A stretch of 64,000 bases of DNA from Purpureocillium takamizusanense (GCF_022605165.1 NC_063068.1:1674001-1738000), one strand, 5' to 3'; numbered from the stretch's first letter, positions 9,892-22,308 are shown. Translations and numbers: made by a program. The notes: generated from the sequence alone by a model not told the origin.

Positions 9892-10302
9892 TTATTCGCA
9901 CGAGATGGTCCATGCCTTGAAACCGGAATCGGAGTTGGTGCACTTGCCCACCTCGAGCGGGTGCTTTTCAGTTGTGCACTTGTCGTCGGTGAATGCAAAC
10001 ACTTTCATGAGGGTCAGCCAGTAGGTCACACATATAGCAGGTCGCTGACGGGATGGCTTACAGGAGCAGCCCTTGAGGATGTCGACGTTGGTGATGGAGT
10101 GTACATCATCGCCGTTCAGGCCCTTGCACTCGCCGGGCTTGACGTCGCCCTCGATGACGGTCCAGATGCCGAGATTCTTCTCCTTGCAGCCGGTGGCCCC
10201 GAACACGCGGAAATCGGCCTGGTGTGCCAATCGGGGGGTGATGACGGCCGCAGAGGCGCCCGTGGCGATGACGGCAACGGCAAGGACGTTGAGGGAGAGC
10301 AT
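9892..10302 (-). CDS. Small secreted cysteine-rich protein
   Basis: This is a 116-residue protein from two exons (10302-10062 and 10001-9892). The 60-nt intron (10002-10061) has donor GTAAGC and acceptor AAG, and is also open in frame, so an unspliced form would be 20 residues longer. The spliced form is preferred for the canonical donor, and because it removes an insert containing extra cysteines. The start at 10302 opens a signal peptide (MLSLNVLAVAVIATGASA). The mature part has six cysteines (GCKE, ECKG, GCSL, KCTT, KCTN, SCE), enough for three disulphides, and no membrane segment. It resembles the broad class of fungal secreted, effector-like proteins. No specific function or toxin family is recognised. 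A TATA box lies 131 bp upstream of the start. Confidence 0.85.
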   Translation of the reverse strand: MLSLNVLAVAVIATGASAAVITPRLAHQADFRVFGATGCKEKNLGIWTVIEGDVKPGECKGLNGDDVHSITNVDILKGCSCKPSRQRPAICVTYWLTLMKVFAFTDDKCTTEKHPLEVGKCTNSDSGFKAWTISCE

Positions 10303-11832
10303 ATTGAAGGGGTATTCGGTTTTGACGGTATGGAGGCGGTAAGTGTTTGCTTGGCGAGTTTGTTGAAAGAAGTAGTAGCTGGTGATGATGGCTGTCGTTG
10401 ATGATGGCCTTGACGGCGGCAAAGCCTTGCGTTTTATATCTTTCGGCGGTATGACAGAGAGCGGAGAGGCACAGCACGAGGCACGACGTGGCTCGAGATT
10501 CGGGCAGCAACGGACAAGAGGTTACCACTCTCACGAAGTTGTCGACGGAGAACTGGATACTGGACACGGACACGGGGCATGTGACGGACGGGTGGGGAAG
10601 ATGGGTATGGAAACCACAGGGAGGCACGGACGGCGCTGATGTGAGCGGGCAAGTCCCAGGCAGGCGGTGATGGGGGTGGGATGGAGCCGACGCGCAGTCG
10701 ACCCAGAGTCCGTGTCCGTGTTGCCGTGTGGTGCGACAAATACGATTTGGAAGGACGCACCGAGCGACCTTTCGTTGGACGCGCTTGCGACGCTGCGGGG
10801 GGTTCACAAGGATCCAGAGGATTGTCGTTGGCGGCTATAGTCGCGGGACGGATGTTGGGTTGCGATGACGATGACGTGCGTGAGAGAAAATGCGGAGTCC
10901 TTCGTATGCATGCAAGTGGGTTGTATCTGATTTCCCGTTTGGGGCGGCAGGCGAGACGCCGTCCGCGCCAGAAATCGGCGGCCACTCGTCGCAGCACCGC
11001 GTCTCGACTTGCACACGGTGAGACGGCCGCGAGTCCGGCGCCGCATGTACGACATGAGGCTGTGCAAAAGATGCGCGAGTACCATGGTGATAATACGTAC
11101 TTTGCAGGCACGAATTACTAGGCGGTACTAAGGTGAGTCGCCGTGAAGCAGGGCGTAGGTGTTGGCAAGGCCATACGTACTCCATAGGTAGGTGAGACGG
11201 ATGCCTGGAGATGCCCTCCACTGCCACCCCCGGCCCGACCAGCCAGGTGTGTTAATTTTGGCATCCGACGATTTTTAGTGGGAAACTTGGGCCCCTAGTA
11301 GTACGTGCTGGCGATTGCTGTCAAAGTAGCTCTGAGAAGCAACACTAAAAGGTTCAATTGACGTCATGGTATCTTACATGAGCTGGCCTATGCTCGATGA
11401 GCTCGGTCCATGTGAGTAAAATATAGTAATTGCATACATGAACGATGACTGACGGATAGTGCGTTAGTAGAGATGTGCTCGCGTCGGGTGCTTTGCCACC
11501 CCCGCAAAGCCAGCGCCGCAGCGGGCCCCAGGCGGTGGCATTGGTGTTGGAGGTCCAGCCCAGTGGAGTTGGAACCCCGATATAGAACCATCAGTGGACC
11601 GTCGCACCCATACGACCCACCCCAGCGCGTGAGGTGGCCGCCCCGTGTCGCGCCACTGACAACGCCCAGCACGCACACCGGACAAGGTTGTGGCGGGGAG
11701 CTTCCAATGCGGCGGCTCCATCCGACCTCACTTCTCTCACTCGCCCACCGGCCTTGGGAAGCTCAACCCGCTGGCCCTGGGAGCTCAATCCGTTGGCCCG
11801 CGTACACAAACACACACACACACGCCTCACCC
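10303..11832. other. Divergent intergenic region (SSP gene / prolyl hydroxylase)
   Basis: It holds the two divergent promoters. Open frames at 10434-11111 (-) and 10681-11121 (+) overlap each other and lack recognisable domains. TACGTA-type palindromes recur near 11097 and 11175, and a CA-repeat leader (11805-11822) precedes the hydroxylase start. Confidence 0.45.
10433..10439 (-). promoter_or_regulatory. TATA box of the small secreted protein gene
   Basis: On the minus strand the sequence reads GATATAAAAC, about 131 bp before the start codon at 10302. Confidence 0.5.
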
Positions 11833-12811
11833 ATGACCGCCTCGTCGCCGGCCACGATGCTCTCCTACGTCATTGGCCTCGTCGCCATCGTCCTCTTCCT
11901 CGGCAGCCCCATAAGCCAATTCTTCTTCCCGCAGCACAACCATTCCGAGCGGCCCGAATGGACCCCGAGACCGGCCCTCGACGAGACGCTGCTCGCCCTC
12001 GAAGCTCCCAACGACACCCGACTCGACTGCCCGTCCGACGCGTACTCGACCCGCATACTAAGCAGGGAGCCGCTCGTGCTGTACGTCGAGGGGTTTTTGA
12101 GCGCCGACGAGCGGCAGCATCTACTCAACATTAGGTACGCCCGCCCACCCTCGCCAGCTCTCTCTCCTCTTACGAGCAAGCAACCACCGATGGGAGGGCG
12201 CAAGGCTAATTCGTGCGACTCGCGCCAGTGAGCCGCTGTTCGAGCCGTCCACCATCACGCACAGGGACAAAGACACGAACCGCGACGTCTCTATCCGCGA
12301 CTCCGTCGTCGCCATGGTGCCACGCACGCCCCAGGTCCGGTGCATCGAGGCTCGCGCCCGCGCCCTCCAGGGGTGGCGCAAAGACGTCTACATCGAGCGG
12401 CTGCGCACGCAGCGTTACGGCCCCGGCGGCCACTACGCGCACCACTTCGACTGGGGCGCCAGCGTCCAGGGATGGGGCCGAGTGAGCAGCTTCATGGTGT
12501 GGGTCGACGCCTCGGACGGGCTTGAGGGCGGCGGTACCGAGTTCCCCCTGCTGCAGCCGCGTGGCGAGGCCGGCCCGCCCTGGTGCGGGCTCGTCGACTG
12601 CGGGAGCAACGGGACGCTGCCGCGCGCCGAGAGTGGTGAGGACCAGCGGCCGTACGGAACCGTGTTCAGGCCGCGCGCGGGCAACGCCGTGTACTGGGAG
12701 AACTTTCGCGCGGATGGCACAGGATATGACGAGACGTGGCACGCCGGGCTGCCCGTGACCAAGGGCGTCAAGGTCGGACTCAACATCTGGAGCTTTGGCA
12801 GGATTCTGTGA
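11833..12811 (+). CDS. Membrane-anchored prolyl 4-hydroxylase-like 2-oxoglutarate/Fe(II) dioxygenase
   Basis: Two exons (11833-12134 and 12229-12811) give 294 residues; the intron has donor GTACGC and acceptor CAG and joins NIS to EPLF. An N-terminal hydrophobic segment (about 9-28) acts as a signal anchor, placing the catalytic domain in the ER/Golgi lumen. The P4Hc domain keeps all the key residues. The iron ligands are H173 and D175 in HHFDWG and distal H272 in TWHAG. The 2-oxoglutarate-binding lysine is K282, exactly ten residues after the distal histidine. A YGPGGHY motif precedes the first ligand pair, as in the P4H alpha family. A lumenal Cys pair (CGLVDC) lies in a loop before the distal His. 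Hydroxylation of prolyl residues on secretory proteins is inferred; the substrate is not known. A second in-frame ATG at 11857 is an alternative start. Confidence 0.93.
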
Positions 12812-14813
12812 CGCAATGTCACCGTCGAACCTGTCGAGACCGAGTCTCGAGTCTTGTGGTCGTTTCGGCCGCGCGCGGCGGCTCACCGGATGAGGCGCAA
12901 GTCGTGCATGCAGCACGGCCGTACCACCTTGCATGGCCATCACATGAGCTGGCGTGCATTTGCCACATGAAAAACTTCTTTTCTCCCCCACCGGCGTGCC
13001 CGATACTGTGGCCACAGCCTGGACACCGATGCGAGGTGCCTCGCGTTCGGCTGGCCGAGAGAAAAGGACTCCCAAGGCCAGCCGTGGTGCGACGTGAGCA
13101 ATACGAAGAGCCTTGGACACAACAGCATAGCACGCACAATTCATGCCCGAGTGCAGATCCGTCACTAGGCGACGAAGCTGTCTCGAGGTCGCATGGCCGA
13201 AAAGGCGCCTCCCGGGTGTCGCAGTTGCGCGTGTGAGGCGATGCGAACGAGAAACAGCACAACGTGCCAAATTATCGGCCAGTGCATGCACGACGTGGTG
13301 TGTTCTACTGATTCCAAACAGTCGTGATGCTGATCTCGCCTACAAACAGGCCATGTCTCCTTGCTAGTGCGCGGGGGAGTAAGCGCCTTGGTGTGCAGGT
13401 CAGAGTCGCGTGCAGGAATATTGCATCCGGCCGGAAACCTACTAGAGGCGAACATGCGATATATCACGACTGCGATCGTCGGTGTGGGTGCATCTGACAG
13501 CGTCACCCAAGCACTCGAGCCCCTCCACAGCCACCACAAGAGCCCTCTCTATCTTCTTAAGCGGTCTGAAGCCACTGAGGCAAGCCCGAGGAGCAGGACA
13601 CAGGGTGCGGGCCACGTAGGACGGAGTCGGCCAGAGCGACGGCCCGTGATTTGTAACGATGCAGCAGCTATCCCGCGTCACAGGAGGGGTGGTGCCAAGT
13701 CAGCTAGGCGCTTGTTCCGCCGTTTGCTCCAACATAGCCCCGCGTCGCGTATGGGTGTCGGTATTGTCGGATCCATTTTTTAGGGCCGCGCGGGATCCGG
13801 TCCGGCGCGGAACCCCCGTGTAAGCCGGCCGGCCGGGGCTTTGCACCACCGTCGACGTTCGGCAGGCTGGTGGTTGTTGGTGTCCGGCAGCAGCGCCGTG
13901 TCCGCCGCGCCTGATCTGAACCATCTCAACCCCCCGGAAGCATGCTATCCGTCCGTTCACTTGCAGGCCTCATAACACGATCGTGTCGTGCTCGAGACAG
14001 GCCTGAACCGCCATGGCTTTGTCAAGTTGCAATGCTCGTCACGATCTCCCAACAGCCTCCTAACGCTTGCCCCAACCCTCTCCTAGTCTGCCCGCTACGC
14101 CCGCCCGACCGTCCGGCGCGCCATGGGCACGGCACGGCACGGCACCCGCCGAGGGTACCGCGGAGCTGTGTCCCGCCCGCCACCGTGACAGCAGGCGGTC
14201 ACCTTCACAATCACAATCGGGGAGAGCCAAGCCAGCCGTGCATTACCCCCCGGATCTTCGGCGCCGGGGTGGGTCCCCGACTCGGCACTTGCTAATGCCC
14301 CGATCCTCCGACCGGGTCAGCAACAGCCGCCGGCGCTCGGTTGCATGTGCCCCCCCCCCCCACACACGCCAGTCAAGCAATCAATCATGGCTGCTCCCCG
14401 CCGCCGCTGACTACCAAAGCGCATGTTTGCTCGTTCCTGGGGTCAAAAAAGCCAATCGACGCCGTGCCTCGGGAGACGGAAGGATTTGGGGGTGGGTTTG
14501 CGGACGCGGCGGCGACGGGCGGCACCCAACCAACCAACGGGCACCGTGGACCGCCAGCCAGGGGGTCTCTTTGTACGACATAGCTAGCTTAGTACGTATA
14601 CTACCCACCACCACGAACGAATACGTATAAGGCCGGCGGCTGACTGCGTTTGTTGTCTTTCAGACTAATACCACCTGGCCTGGCTGCCTGTCTGTCTGCT
14701 CGCCTCCTTCTTCCTTGATAAAAAACAAAAACGCCATCTTTCATTCACGCCGCCCTAGATCAGCTGCCCTGTCTTTTACCTCAACCCAGTCACTCCGTCC
14801 GCCGCCAGCTACC
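12812..14813. other. Gene-free interval
   Basis: Long open frames here, including the minus-strand one at 12206-13291, are antisense shadows or compositional. It contains tandem GGCAC units near 14128-14144, a poly-C run (14350-14361) and ACCA repeats near 14526-14538. The last 100 bp are the pyrimidine-rich leader of the MAPEG gene. Confidence 0.45.
14350..14361. repeat. Poly-C run
   Basis: Twelve consecutive Cs followed by a short CA repeat. Confidence 0.9.
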
Positions 14814-15666
14814 ATGGCCGCTTCCATCAACGCCCTCCTCACCATCGTCGGGCTCGACCCGGCAAAGAACTACTCGTACCTTACCGTTCGTCATTCGTCG
14901 TTCACCTCCCCCTTCCCTCCACATAACACCACTTCATGAACCGTACATGTCGCGCGGGGGGTCCTGGCTGGCGCAGGCACAGCGAGAGAGAGATAGAATG
15001 AGAGACAGAGAGGGAGCGGGAGAGAGAGAGAGAGGAAAACTGACGTGCGAATGCCCAACAGGTCCCCGTAGCGCTCTACGTGTGCCTCGTGCCGCACTAC
15101 CTGGCCGTCGTCGACGCCGGCGCCGACACCGTCTACGACAACGCCGCGCCGCGCTCCTTCCATGACAATGTCCGCCGCGACACCTCGATAGACAAGCTCG
15201 TACGTCGTCATCATCATCATCATCACCATCCTCCTACACCGTAACCCCTCATTCTTCATCTCCACCCGTCTCTCTCTGTCTCTCTCCCTATCCTCTCTTC
15301 TCTCCACAGCGTTCCAGAGGAACAACCTTTTTGCTCCGCTAACCAGACGCGGGGGGGGGGCGCAACAACAAACAACAGCGCAAGGCCCGCATCCTCCGCC
15401 TCGAGGGCGCCTCCATCAACGGCTTCGAGACGCTCGGCTTCTTCGCCGCCGGCGTCCTCGCCGCCAACCACGCCGGGCTCGAGACCGAGGCGCTCAACGC
15501 CCTCAGCGTCGGCTACGTCCTCGCCCGCGTCGCCTTCGTCGCCGCCTACGCCGGCATCCGCAACCGCCGCCTCTCGTGGGCGCGCACCCTCGTGTGGAAC
15601 CTCGCGTCCCTCGCCAGCGTCGCCCTGTGGGTCAAGGCCGGGCTCAAGGTTGCGGGCGGCAAGTGA
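14814..15666 (+). CDS. MAPEG-family membrane protein
   Basis: Three exons (14814-14885, 15062-15199, 15379-15666) give 165 residues, with all junctions in phase 0. The MAPEG family comprises small four-helix integral membrane proteins related to microsomal glutathione transferase and eicosanoid enzymes. The family hallmark is visible at the start of exon 3 as RKARILRLEGASINGFETLGFF, comparable to the RxxxAHxNxxE signature. Hydrophobic helices lie at about residues 25-40, 83-97, 108-122 and 135-155. Both introns are long for this window (176 and 179 nt): the first contains a purine-rich GAGAGA stretch and the second a poly-G run. The first donor, GTTCGT, is weaker than usual. Glutathione transferase or peroxidase activity is possible but cannot be assigned. 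Confidence 0.88.
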
Positions 15667-16310
15667 TCAGCAAGTAACGCGTGGTGGCCACGGACGGTGT
15701 GGGGTGAGGGAGCCCATATACTGAGTGAGGTACGAAGTTGGTAGTGGCGTGTAAATGTGCAATGTATGTATACTTGTTACCTTTAATTGAACGGCAAGGT
15801 GGGCTGCAAGTTTGATACACATCGCTCATTGCATGGTCTATGTGTGCATGGCCAACCGGAGACGTACCTTGGAGGTATATACAACATGCGACGATGTTAG
15901 ACGCATGCTACGCCAATCAATACCCTTCGCAACGACGCATCCGTCACCTTCGTATCTAGCCAAGACCATGTGGCCCGCATGGATCAACTTGCAATGATAG
16001 ATCAGACTCACATAATACTCTGTCAGGTATCGCGAGACAGGAATGACCCGCACAGACTCTTGGTTCAAAGTATTTTGGCCAGAGTTGACACCCAGCCGTG
16101 TTCTTGTTGCCCTCGATCGTACGTACGTAACCCCCACTCTCACCTACGAGCACCTCAAAGCTTTGACCGAGATAAGTGTGCTGTATTTCATACCTTCTAA
16201 AATAATTACGTGAAGCAAAGGGCTAATCTGCCATCGTCTCATAGGAACCAGTCCATCGTTTGTGCACAGCCACTCTCTCAGATCTACACGCCTGTGAGCG
16301 CTTCGTCGCA
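15667..16310. other. Intergenic region between convergent genes
   Basis: It holds the 3' flanks of the MAPEG and beta-glucosidase genes. It is AT-richer than its surroundings, with GTACGTACGT near 16120. No gene is seen. Confidence 0.5.
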
Positions 16311-19300
16311 CTAATCCAACCTCGCCTTCAGGGGCAGATTCCTCGAGCTGCTGCCGACAAACACTGTCTTGGGCTCCTTGGTGACGACCCAGTTCTGGCT
16401 ATCCACGTCCCAGTTGCTCAGATCCCTGCGCGTCAGCTCGGCGCGGAACTGTACCGACTGGCCGGGCGCGATGCGCTCGATGCGCTCAAAGCCACGGAGC
16501 ACCCGCACGGGCTCGCCCTTGCCACCCAAGCTCACGTACACCTGCGGCACCTCGTCCGACGTGCGGGACCCGGTGTTGGTGATGATGCAGTTGACTGTGT
16601 ACAGCACGTCCCACAGCTGGCGGTTACCGCCGGGCGCGCCCGAGGCGCCCTGTCGGGGCTGCGGCGACCCGTCGATGGCACCGGGCGGGAGAAACTCCTT
16701 GGCCGTCTTGCCGTAGTACGGGTCACCCGAGGCCGCCTTGCCCGAGGTGGTCGTGTTGAGCCACGGGTAGATCCACTGGTAAATATAGCGGATGCCCTTG
16801 GGGAAGGCGTAGTCCTTAAGGTCGGTGCTGAAGTTGCCGAACTCGGGGGCCTTGATGGTCTTGCCCGTCGTGGGCTGGTAGGGGCGGACGTTGTGCTTCT
16901 GCACGCTGAGCTGCGAGTACTTGAACTCGCCCCAGGAGAGGCCGAAGCCGAACTCGTAGATGGGAGCGCCCTTGTCGCCCTTCTTGGGCGCCACCTTGTC
17001 GAAGTGGCGGTGGTCGATGAAGACGCCCTCGGTGAAATCGTCTTGCGGCGCGTCGTCGCCGTTGTTGGGCTTGTACATGACGTCGGTGCCGTAGCTCTCG
17101 CGCGTCGGGCCCCAGGTGAAGGGAGATCGGCCGGGGCTCGTCTTCCCGTAGAGGATGTCCGTGAGAGAGTTGCCCGACTCTTGTCCGGGCATGCCGGCCC
17201 AGACAATGGCGGTGATGTTGGGGTTGTTGTACCAGTCCGTGACCAGGACGGGGCCAGCCGTGTGCAAGACGACGATTGTGTAGGGGTTGACGGACGAGAC
17301 GTTCTTGATGAGGTCGTCGCCGTTCTTCCACAGCGTCAGGTTCTTGCGGTCACCGGCGTTGCCATCCAGGTCGATGAAGCCCTCGCCGCCGCCGGCGTTG
17401 GCAAAGACAATGGCGGTGACGTTGGGCTGGGTAATGAGGGCCTTGGTCTCCGCCCAGGCGTAGTTGGTCAAGACGCTCTCGTACCGGGTACCATCCTTGA
17501 TGGCTTGGGCCTGCAGCGCATTGTCGGGAGTGATGAGGTAGGGGAACTCGGAGGTGCCGGAGCCCCAAATCATGGCCATGGTGCCGTCATCGCAGCCGCG
17601 GTTGGGGCAGCCGTTGGGGCCCTTGGGGTTGGGGCCGGCGTCCTCGCCGACGACGGCGACAAACTTGGGCTTGGTGAGTGGCAGCACGCCCGAGTTCTTG
17701 AGGATGACGGTGCCCTTGGCGGCCGACTCGCGGATGTGGTTGGCGTGGTTGGCGCGGACGTCGACCTGCTGGTTGATGAGGCCCCAGTTCTCCTGGGCGG
17801 CCTGGTCCTCCCACCCGTAGCTGTCGCGGGTCCACGAGTTGAAGTTGGTGGGCACCTGGTTCTCGAGGGTCCTGCCGACCTTGAAGTAGGCAGCCATGAT
17901 GCGCATCACCATGTCGTCGATGCGCCACTCGGGGACGGTACCGTTGATGACACCGAGGGTCAGGTTCCCACCCCAGTAGCTGTATCCCGTGTTGAAGGAG
18001 GTGTCGCCGGGCATGGTCATGTCGAGACCGGCGGCGGCGGTGGCGGCACCGGCGTGCTGGGCCTGCCAGTCGCTCATGACAAAGCCCTGGAAGCCCATCT
18101 CGCCCTTGAGGATGCCGTTGAGGAGCTTGGAGTTTTGGCAGCCGTACGAGTTGTTGATCTGGTTGTACGAGCACATGATGGAGCCCACACCAGCCTTGAC
18201 GGCGTCGGCAAAGGGCCACGCGTACAGCTCGTGCATGGTCTTGTCGTCGATGTTGGACGAGAGGGACTCGGAAATGTTGAACCCGCGGTCATGGGACTCG
18301 CCGGCCTGGCGGAAGTGCTCTGAGGGGGCATCAGCATCATGTACGTACGCACGCACATCGTACTCGACTCATGTTGTGACGGAAGGGGGTGGCTCACCCT
18401 GCTCGTTGGCGATGTAGTGCTTGGCGCAGGCAACAACACCAGCCTCCTGGATGCCCACCGACGTACTGGCCAAAGCCTGGCCCTGCAGATACGGGTCGGC
18501 ACCGAAGCCCTCGGCATTGCGGCCGCCTTCGGGGGCACGGCCAATGGGGCCGGCAACGGGACCGAGCAGCACATCGACGCCCTTGCCCTTGGCCTCCTCG
18601 CCCATGGCCTTGCCGCGGTCGCGCCACAGGTGCTTGCTCCAGGTGGCGCCCGACGTGACGGCCACCGGGAACGCACTGTTGTAATCTGAGAAGCGCAGGC
18701 CAAGCGGCCCATCCTGCATGCACAGAGCCTTGAGCCCCAGGCGGGGCACGGCACCGACGTTGCCGACACAAGGACCGCTCATCCATCTGGGCGCATCATG
18801 ACCGTCAGCAAGATGGCATATAGGTGATGAGTATTCAGCACCGGAGGAACTCACCCTGTGCCGGTAGTAATATTGACCTTCTCCAGCAGTGTCAGCTGGG
18901 AGACAAAGGCCTTGGCCTTGGCGTAGGCGTCCTCCCACCCGTGGGCCTGGGGGTCCATCCATGGCGAAGGGTAATGAGGCGGCGAGTAGGCGAGCTTGGC
19001 TCTAGCATCGAGGGCCTGCAGGGGAATCTGAATGTTAGCCGCGGCAATTCCCAGACAAGACGCAATCGTGCCCGCAAATGCGGCGACGATCAATTGCATG
19101 GCGGAGACGTGGTGTCGTCATGGCGAGCGAGTACGTAGCAGCGCGGAGGAGGTAGTAGCAGCTCGTGTCCGTCACGAGGTGTGTGGAAGAGCTGATGAAT
19201 ACGGCGGAGGCGCCGCGACGATCCTTCCTCCACCGATGACTGGCATGGAGAAGGCTCCCAGGTACCAGGCCGAGGACTGCCGCCACCAATGAGACAGTCG

Positions 19301-19661
19301 CGGCCCGAGATGCCGCCACCAAAGAAACCAAGGAGCAGTGGAGCCCACTGTATTTTGGCGGGCGCACGGTCCGGTTTTGCTGCCCGGGGGAGATTGACCG
19401 ATGCAACGGCGGGTGGGCAATAACACGCAAGGCGCGCTCGCCCATTGCTTTTTCTGGCCGGCAGCCACACTTGTGATTGCGATTTCCCGAGTTTTTTTGC
19501 TCGCGATCGCAAGTTTTCGCAACCATGGTAGGGGAGAAGAAGAAGGGAGGCAGGCAAAGCTTGACGTCAGACAAAAAACGCACCTTGTGGTCCTCGCCAA
19601 TGGTCGAGGCATCGGCCACGGCAGCCAGCAGCGCCGCCGCAACAAGAGACAACGGCTTCAT
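16311..19661 (-). CDS. cel3b: Secreted GH3 beta-glucosidase, Cel3B type
   Basis: Four exons (19661-19584, 19015-18855, 18786-18398, 18319-16311) encode 878 residues. The enzyme releases glucose from the non-reducing end of cello- and other beta-glucooligosaccharides. Exon 1 is a signal peptide ([19 protein letters not shown]). The GH3 N-terminal TIM barrel contains [13 protein letters not shown], with Asp at about residue 293 as the nucleophile. The alpha/beta sandwich follows ([14 protein letters not shown]). A C-terminal fibronectin type III-like domain has VLRGFERI and ends [12 protein letters not shown]. Many NxS/T sites are present. By recollection the sequence is closest to Trichoderma Cel3B, including the signal peptide, which favours the distal first exon. 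The first intron is 568 nt. An ATG at 19099 inside it opens a second in-frame signal peptide ([15 protein letters not shown]) that would give an 880-residue form. It is probably carbon-regulated, but no site is assigned. Confidence 0.95.
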
Positions 19662-19750
19662 GTTGTCGGGTTTTTGTCTCTAACGCCGCTTCGAGCGTGT
19701 CGCGCCGGTATTGGTCCTGTCCTGGCGCCTAGTCCCGAGAGCGAGGGCCG

Positions 19751-19806
19751 TGACGAGACGAGACGAGACGAGACGACGTCGGGCGTGTCGTGTCGTGTCG
19801 TGTCGT
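19751..19806. repeat. Short pentanucleotide tandem repeats
   Basis: A run of GACGA/AGACG units is followed within 10 bp by TGTCG units. The two blocks are partly complementary (CGAGA versus TGTCG) and could fold back imperfectly. Confidence 0.7.
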
Positions 19807-22292
19807 TGTCCAACTCTGTCGCCGTTTGGGCGGGCGGAGATACTAGAGATGGAGAGGCCTCAAGGATAAAAGAAAAACAAGAATCCAAGCTGAGACGGCA
19901 GGACCTCTAAACAAAGACGACAAAGAAGGGGGGGGAGGACGAGAGGGAAGGAAGGGGAGGAGGAATGCGCTTGATATAATCTCCAGGGTCTCAGCGATGC
20001 TGGGCCGAAATTACGAGCATGACGGACCGAGTGTGCAGCAGTGACTTACACACCACCGCTCGCACTACACCCGACCCGAGCTCACCGCAGCACGGCGCAG
20101 CACAAGAGAGAGGGAGAGAGAGCACAACCTACAGTTAGTAACCTGACGTCGTCAACCCAAGGTACCGTGCGTGACGGGGACCCGACCCGACCTGACCTGA
20201 CCTGGCACGGCAGCAAATGCAATGGCGGAAAGCACAGCTACCACGGACGGCCACGCTTGCATCCTGCACTGCAAGGCGAGAGACGCCGTTGGTGGGATTC
20301 ACTTTCGCTCTCTGCCCCCCGTTCAAGCCGTCTCTTCACTGCCCTGGCATCCCCATTCGATCTCTCCCTCTTGTTCATCGTCCCTTGCGGGGGTCTGGCT
20401 TCCCCCGATCGGAGCAGCTCCCTCCCTGCCTCCCTGCTGATGGCGGCGCCTCGTCTTCTGCGCTTGGGGTAGATTAGTGCCGAGCACAAGGCCGGCGCCG
20501 GGCCCGCTAGGTACCTACGAAGTACGTGTATTACACTCCGTACCTTAGTAGGCTGGCGGCTCGACCGACAGGGGCGGCAGACGCAGGCGCCTCTTTTTCT
20601 TCCGGCTCTTCAGAGCCTGGTCGCACGAACCTGCAGGCCGTAGCTTGCAGCTAAAGTTTAGCTTCCACATTCCAGGCTCTGTACTCTTCGCGCAACTGGT
20701 AACCACCGTGTGCTAAGGTGGCTCATGAAGTTTAGTACTTTGGTCCTGTATTGTGTACCTACTAACCCACGGCACCTCACTGACTCTCGGTCAGCGGACA
20801 GCGGACTGCTGGAGCGGACAACGCCCGGGTACAGCGCACACATCAGGTGGGCAGGGGTTCGTTGAGGCCCCACGATTCCACTGCCCAGAGCCCGCCAAGG
20901 TGTCCACCCGTTCCCCGCACGTTCAACCTACTTTCCACCCCTACCAGCCCACCATCAAGCGAAAGGCAAGGAAAAAGACAGATGAACCACGGCGCCGCCA
21001 AGGACCCGAAGCCACCCAGGGGCAGGGGGGGAAAGGCTTGGATGCCTGGGCAGCTCACTGCCAACATGCTTTCGGCGCGCTCCAACAACGTTTCCCCTCC
21101 GCCCCGGGAACAGGCCAGGCCAGGCCAGGCCCCGCGCAACGCACGCGGGAAGTCTATCCCGGCGGCAGTCCGGGGGTGGCGTCGCTCATGGATGGAAGGC
21201 GACGTCCCATTCACTCAATTATCCCGATCCTCAGAACAGGTTCATCCCTGCTTCGGAGCAGCCAGGGCTCTGCTACAGACGGCCCGCCCAATCGACAACC
21301 AGCCACAGCCACGATGGAAACAAAAAAGAGGCGCCCACTCTCGACGTCAACAAAAACATCACCAATAATGGGGAAAGGAGGGGGGGCGGCGCAGACGATG
21401 GCGATCGTCACGCTGACACCCGGTTGACCCACGGGCGGGCGGGAAAATCACAGGAGAAATGCGTCCAAGGTCTTGTTAGCACTGCACGTTGGAAAAACTG
21501 CCTGCAAAACCAAGAGCCCCATTTAATGGAGCGTCACATCGGCCGCGCCGGTTGGCTTGACCCACGGGTCTTGGGGGGCCCAGAAGAAGAACGTTCGGTT
21601 GCCCGCCTCGTCCTCTGCGGGGAACGCATCCAAAGTGCGTGCGTGCATGGCGGGAACGAATGCATGCCTTGCTTGCTCTGGGCCTGCCGGGCATGGGCCA
21701 TGCTTGGCTCGACGGAAAAGGGCCGATGACCATACAGTATGATGTACTTTTTCCCGCCGGCCAGCTCGTCGTCCATGACCGTTGTCAACATCTGTGCTGG
21801 CTGGGCCCGACCGACCACGCGGGTCGAAGGCCGTCGACCGGTCCAGCCAGCGATATGTCGACAGACAACCTTGCCGGGGGAGGGGAGACGGGCAAGCCAT
21901 GAAGACGACAAGTCGTGCAGTCTACGTACGTACATACTTCATACTCTTCCGGCTAGTAGAACAGCCACCCTCTGCATGATGCCATGCCTTGCCCACTGTC
22001 ATATATCATGCAGTAACGGGCTGCGCAGCGGCGGAGCGAGGGGGAGGATGCCGACTCTGTGCATCCAGCCCAACATGAAATACTACGTGGGACCAATATG
22101 CAAATTGATTCATAGACATGCTATTGCCTATTCTGCAGCGCGTATCGAGCATGTATGTACGACGAGGGCTTGGCTTGGCTTGGCTGTTTGTGCGCACCAC
22201 ATCGACGCTCACCATCACAACGCTTGATACCTAACTACCTTAGTACTCACTCGTACGTACGACGTACAAAGTACGTTAGAATACAGGGCAAG

Positions 22293-22308
22293 CCCCCCCC
22301 CCCCCCCC
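22293..22308. repeat. Poly-C run (16)
   Basis: Sixteen consecutive Cs followed by GG. Confidence 0.9.

Noticed and set aside
12206..13291. 361-residue minus-strand open frame
   Set aside because: It is antisense to the prolyl hydroxylase, created by GC-rich codons on the real strand, and shows no domain.
16260..18323. 687-residue plus-strand open frame opposite the beta-glucosidase
   Set aside because: A mirror of the GH3 coding strand, Val/Gly/Ala-rich with no recognisable domain. The GH3 reading is unambiguous.
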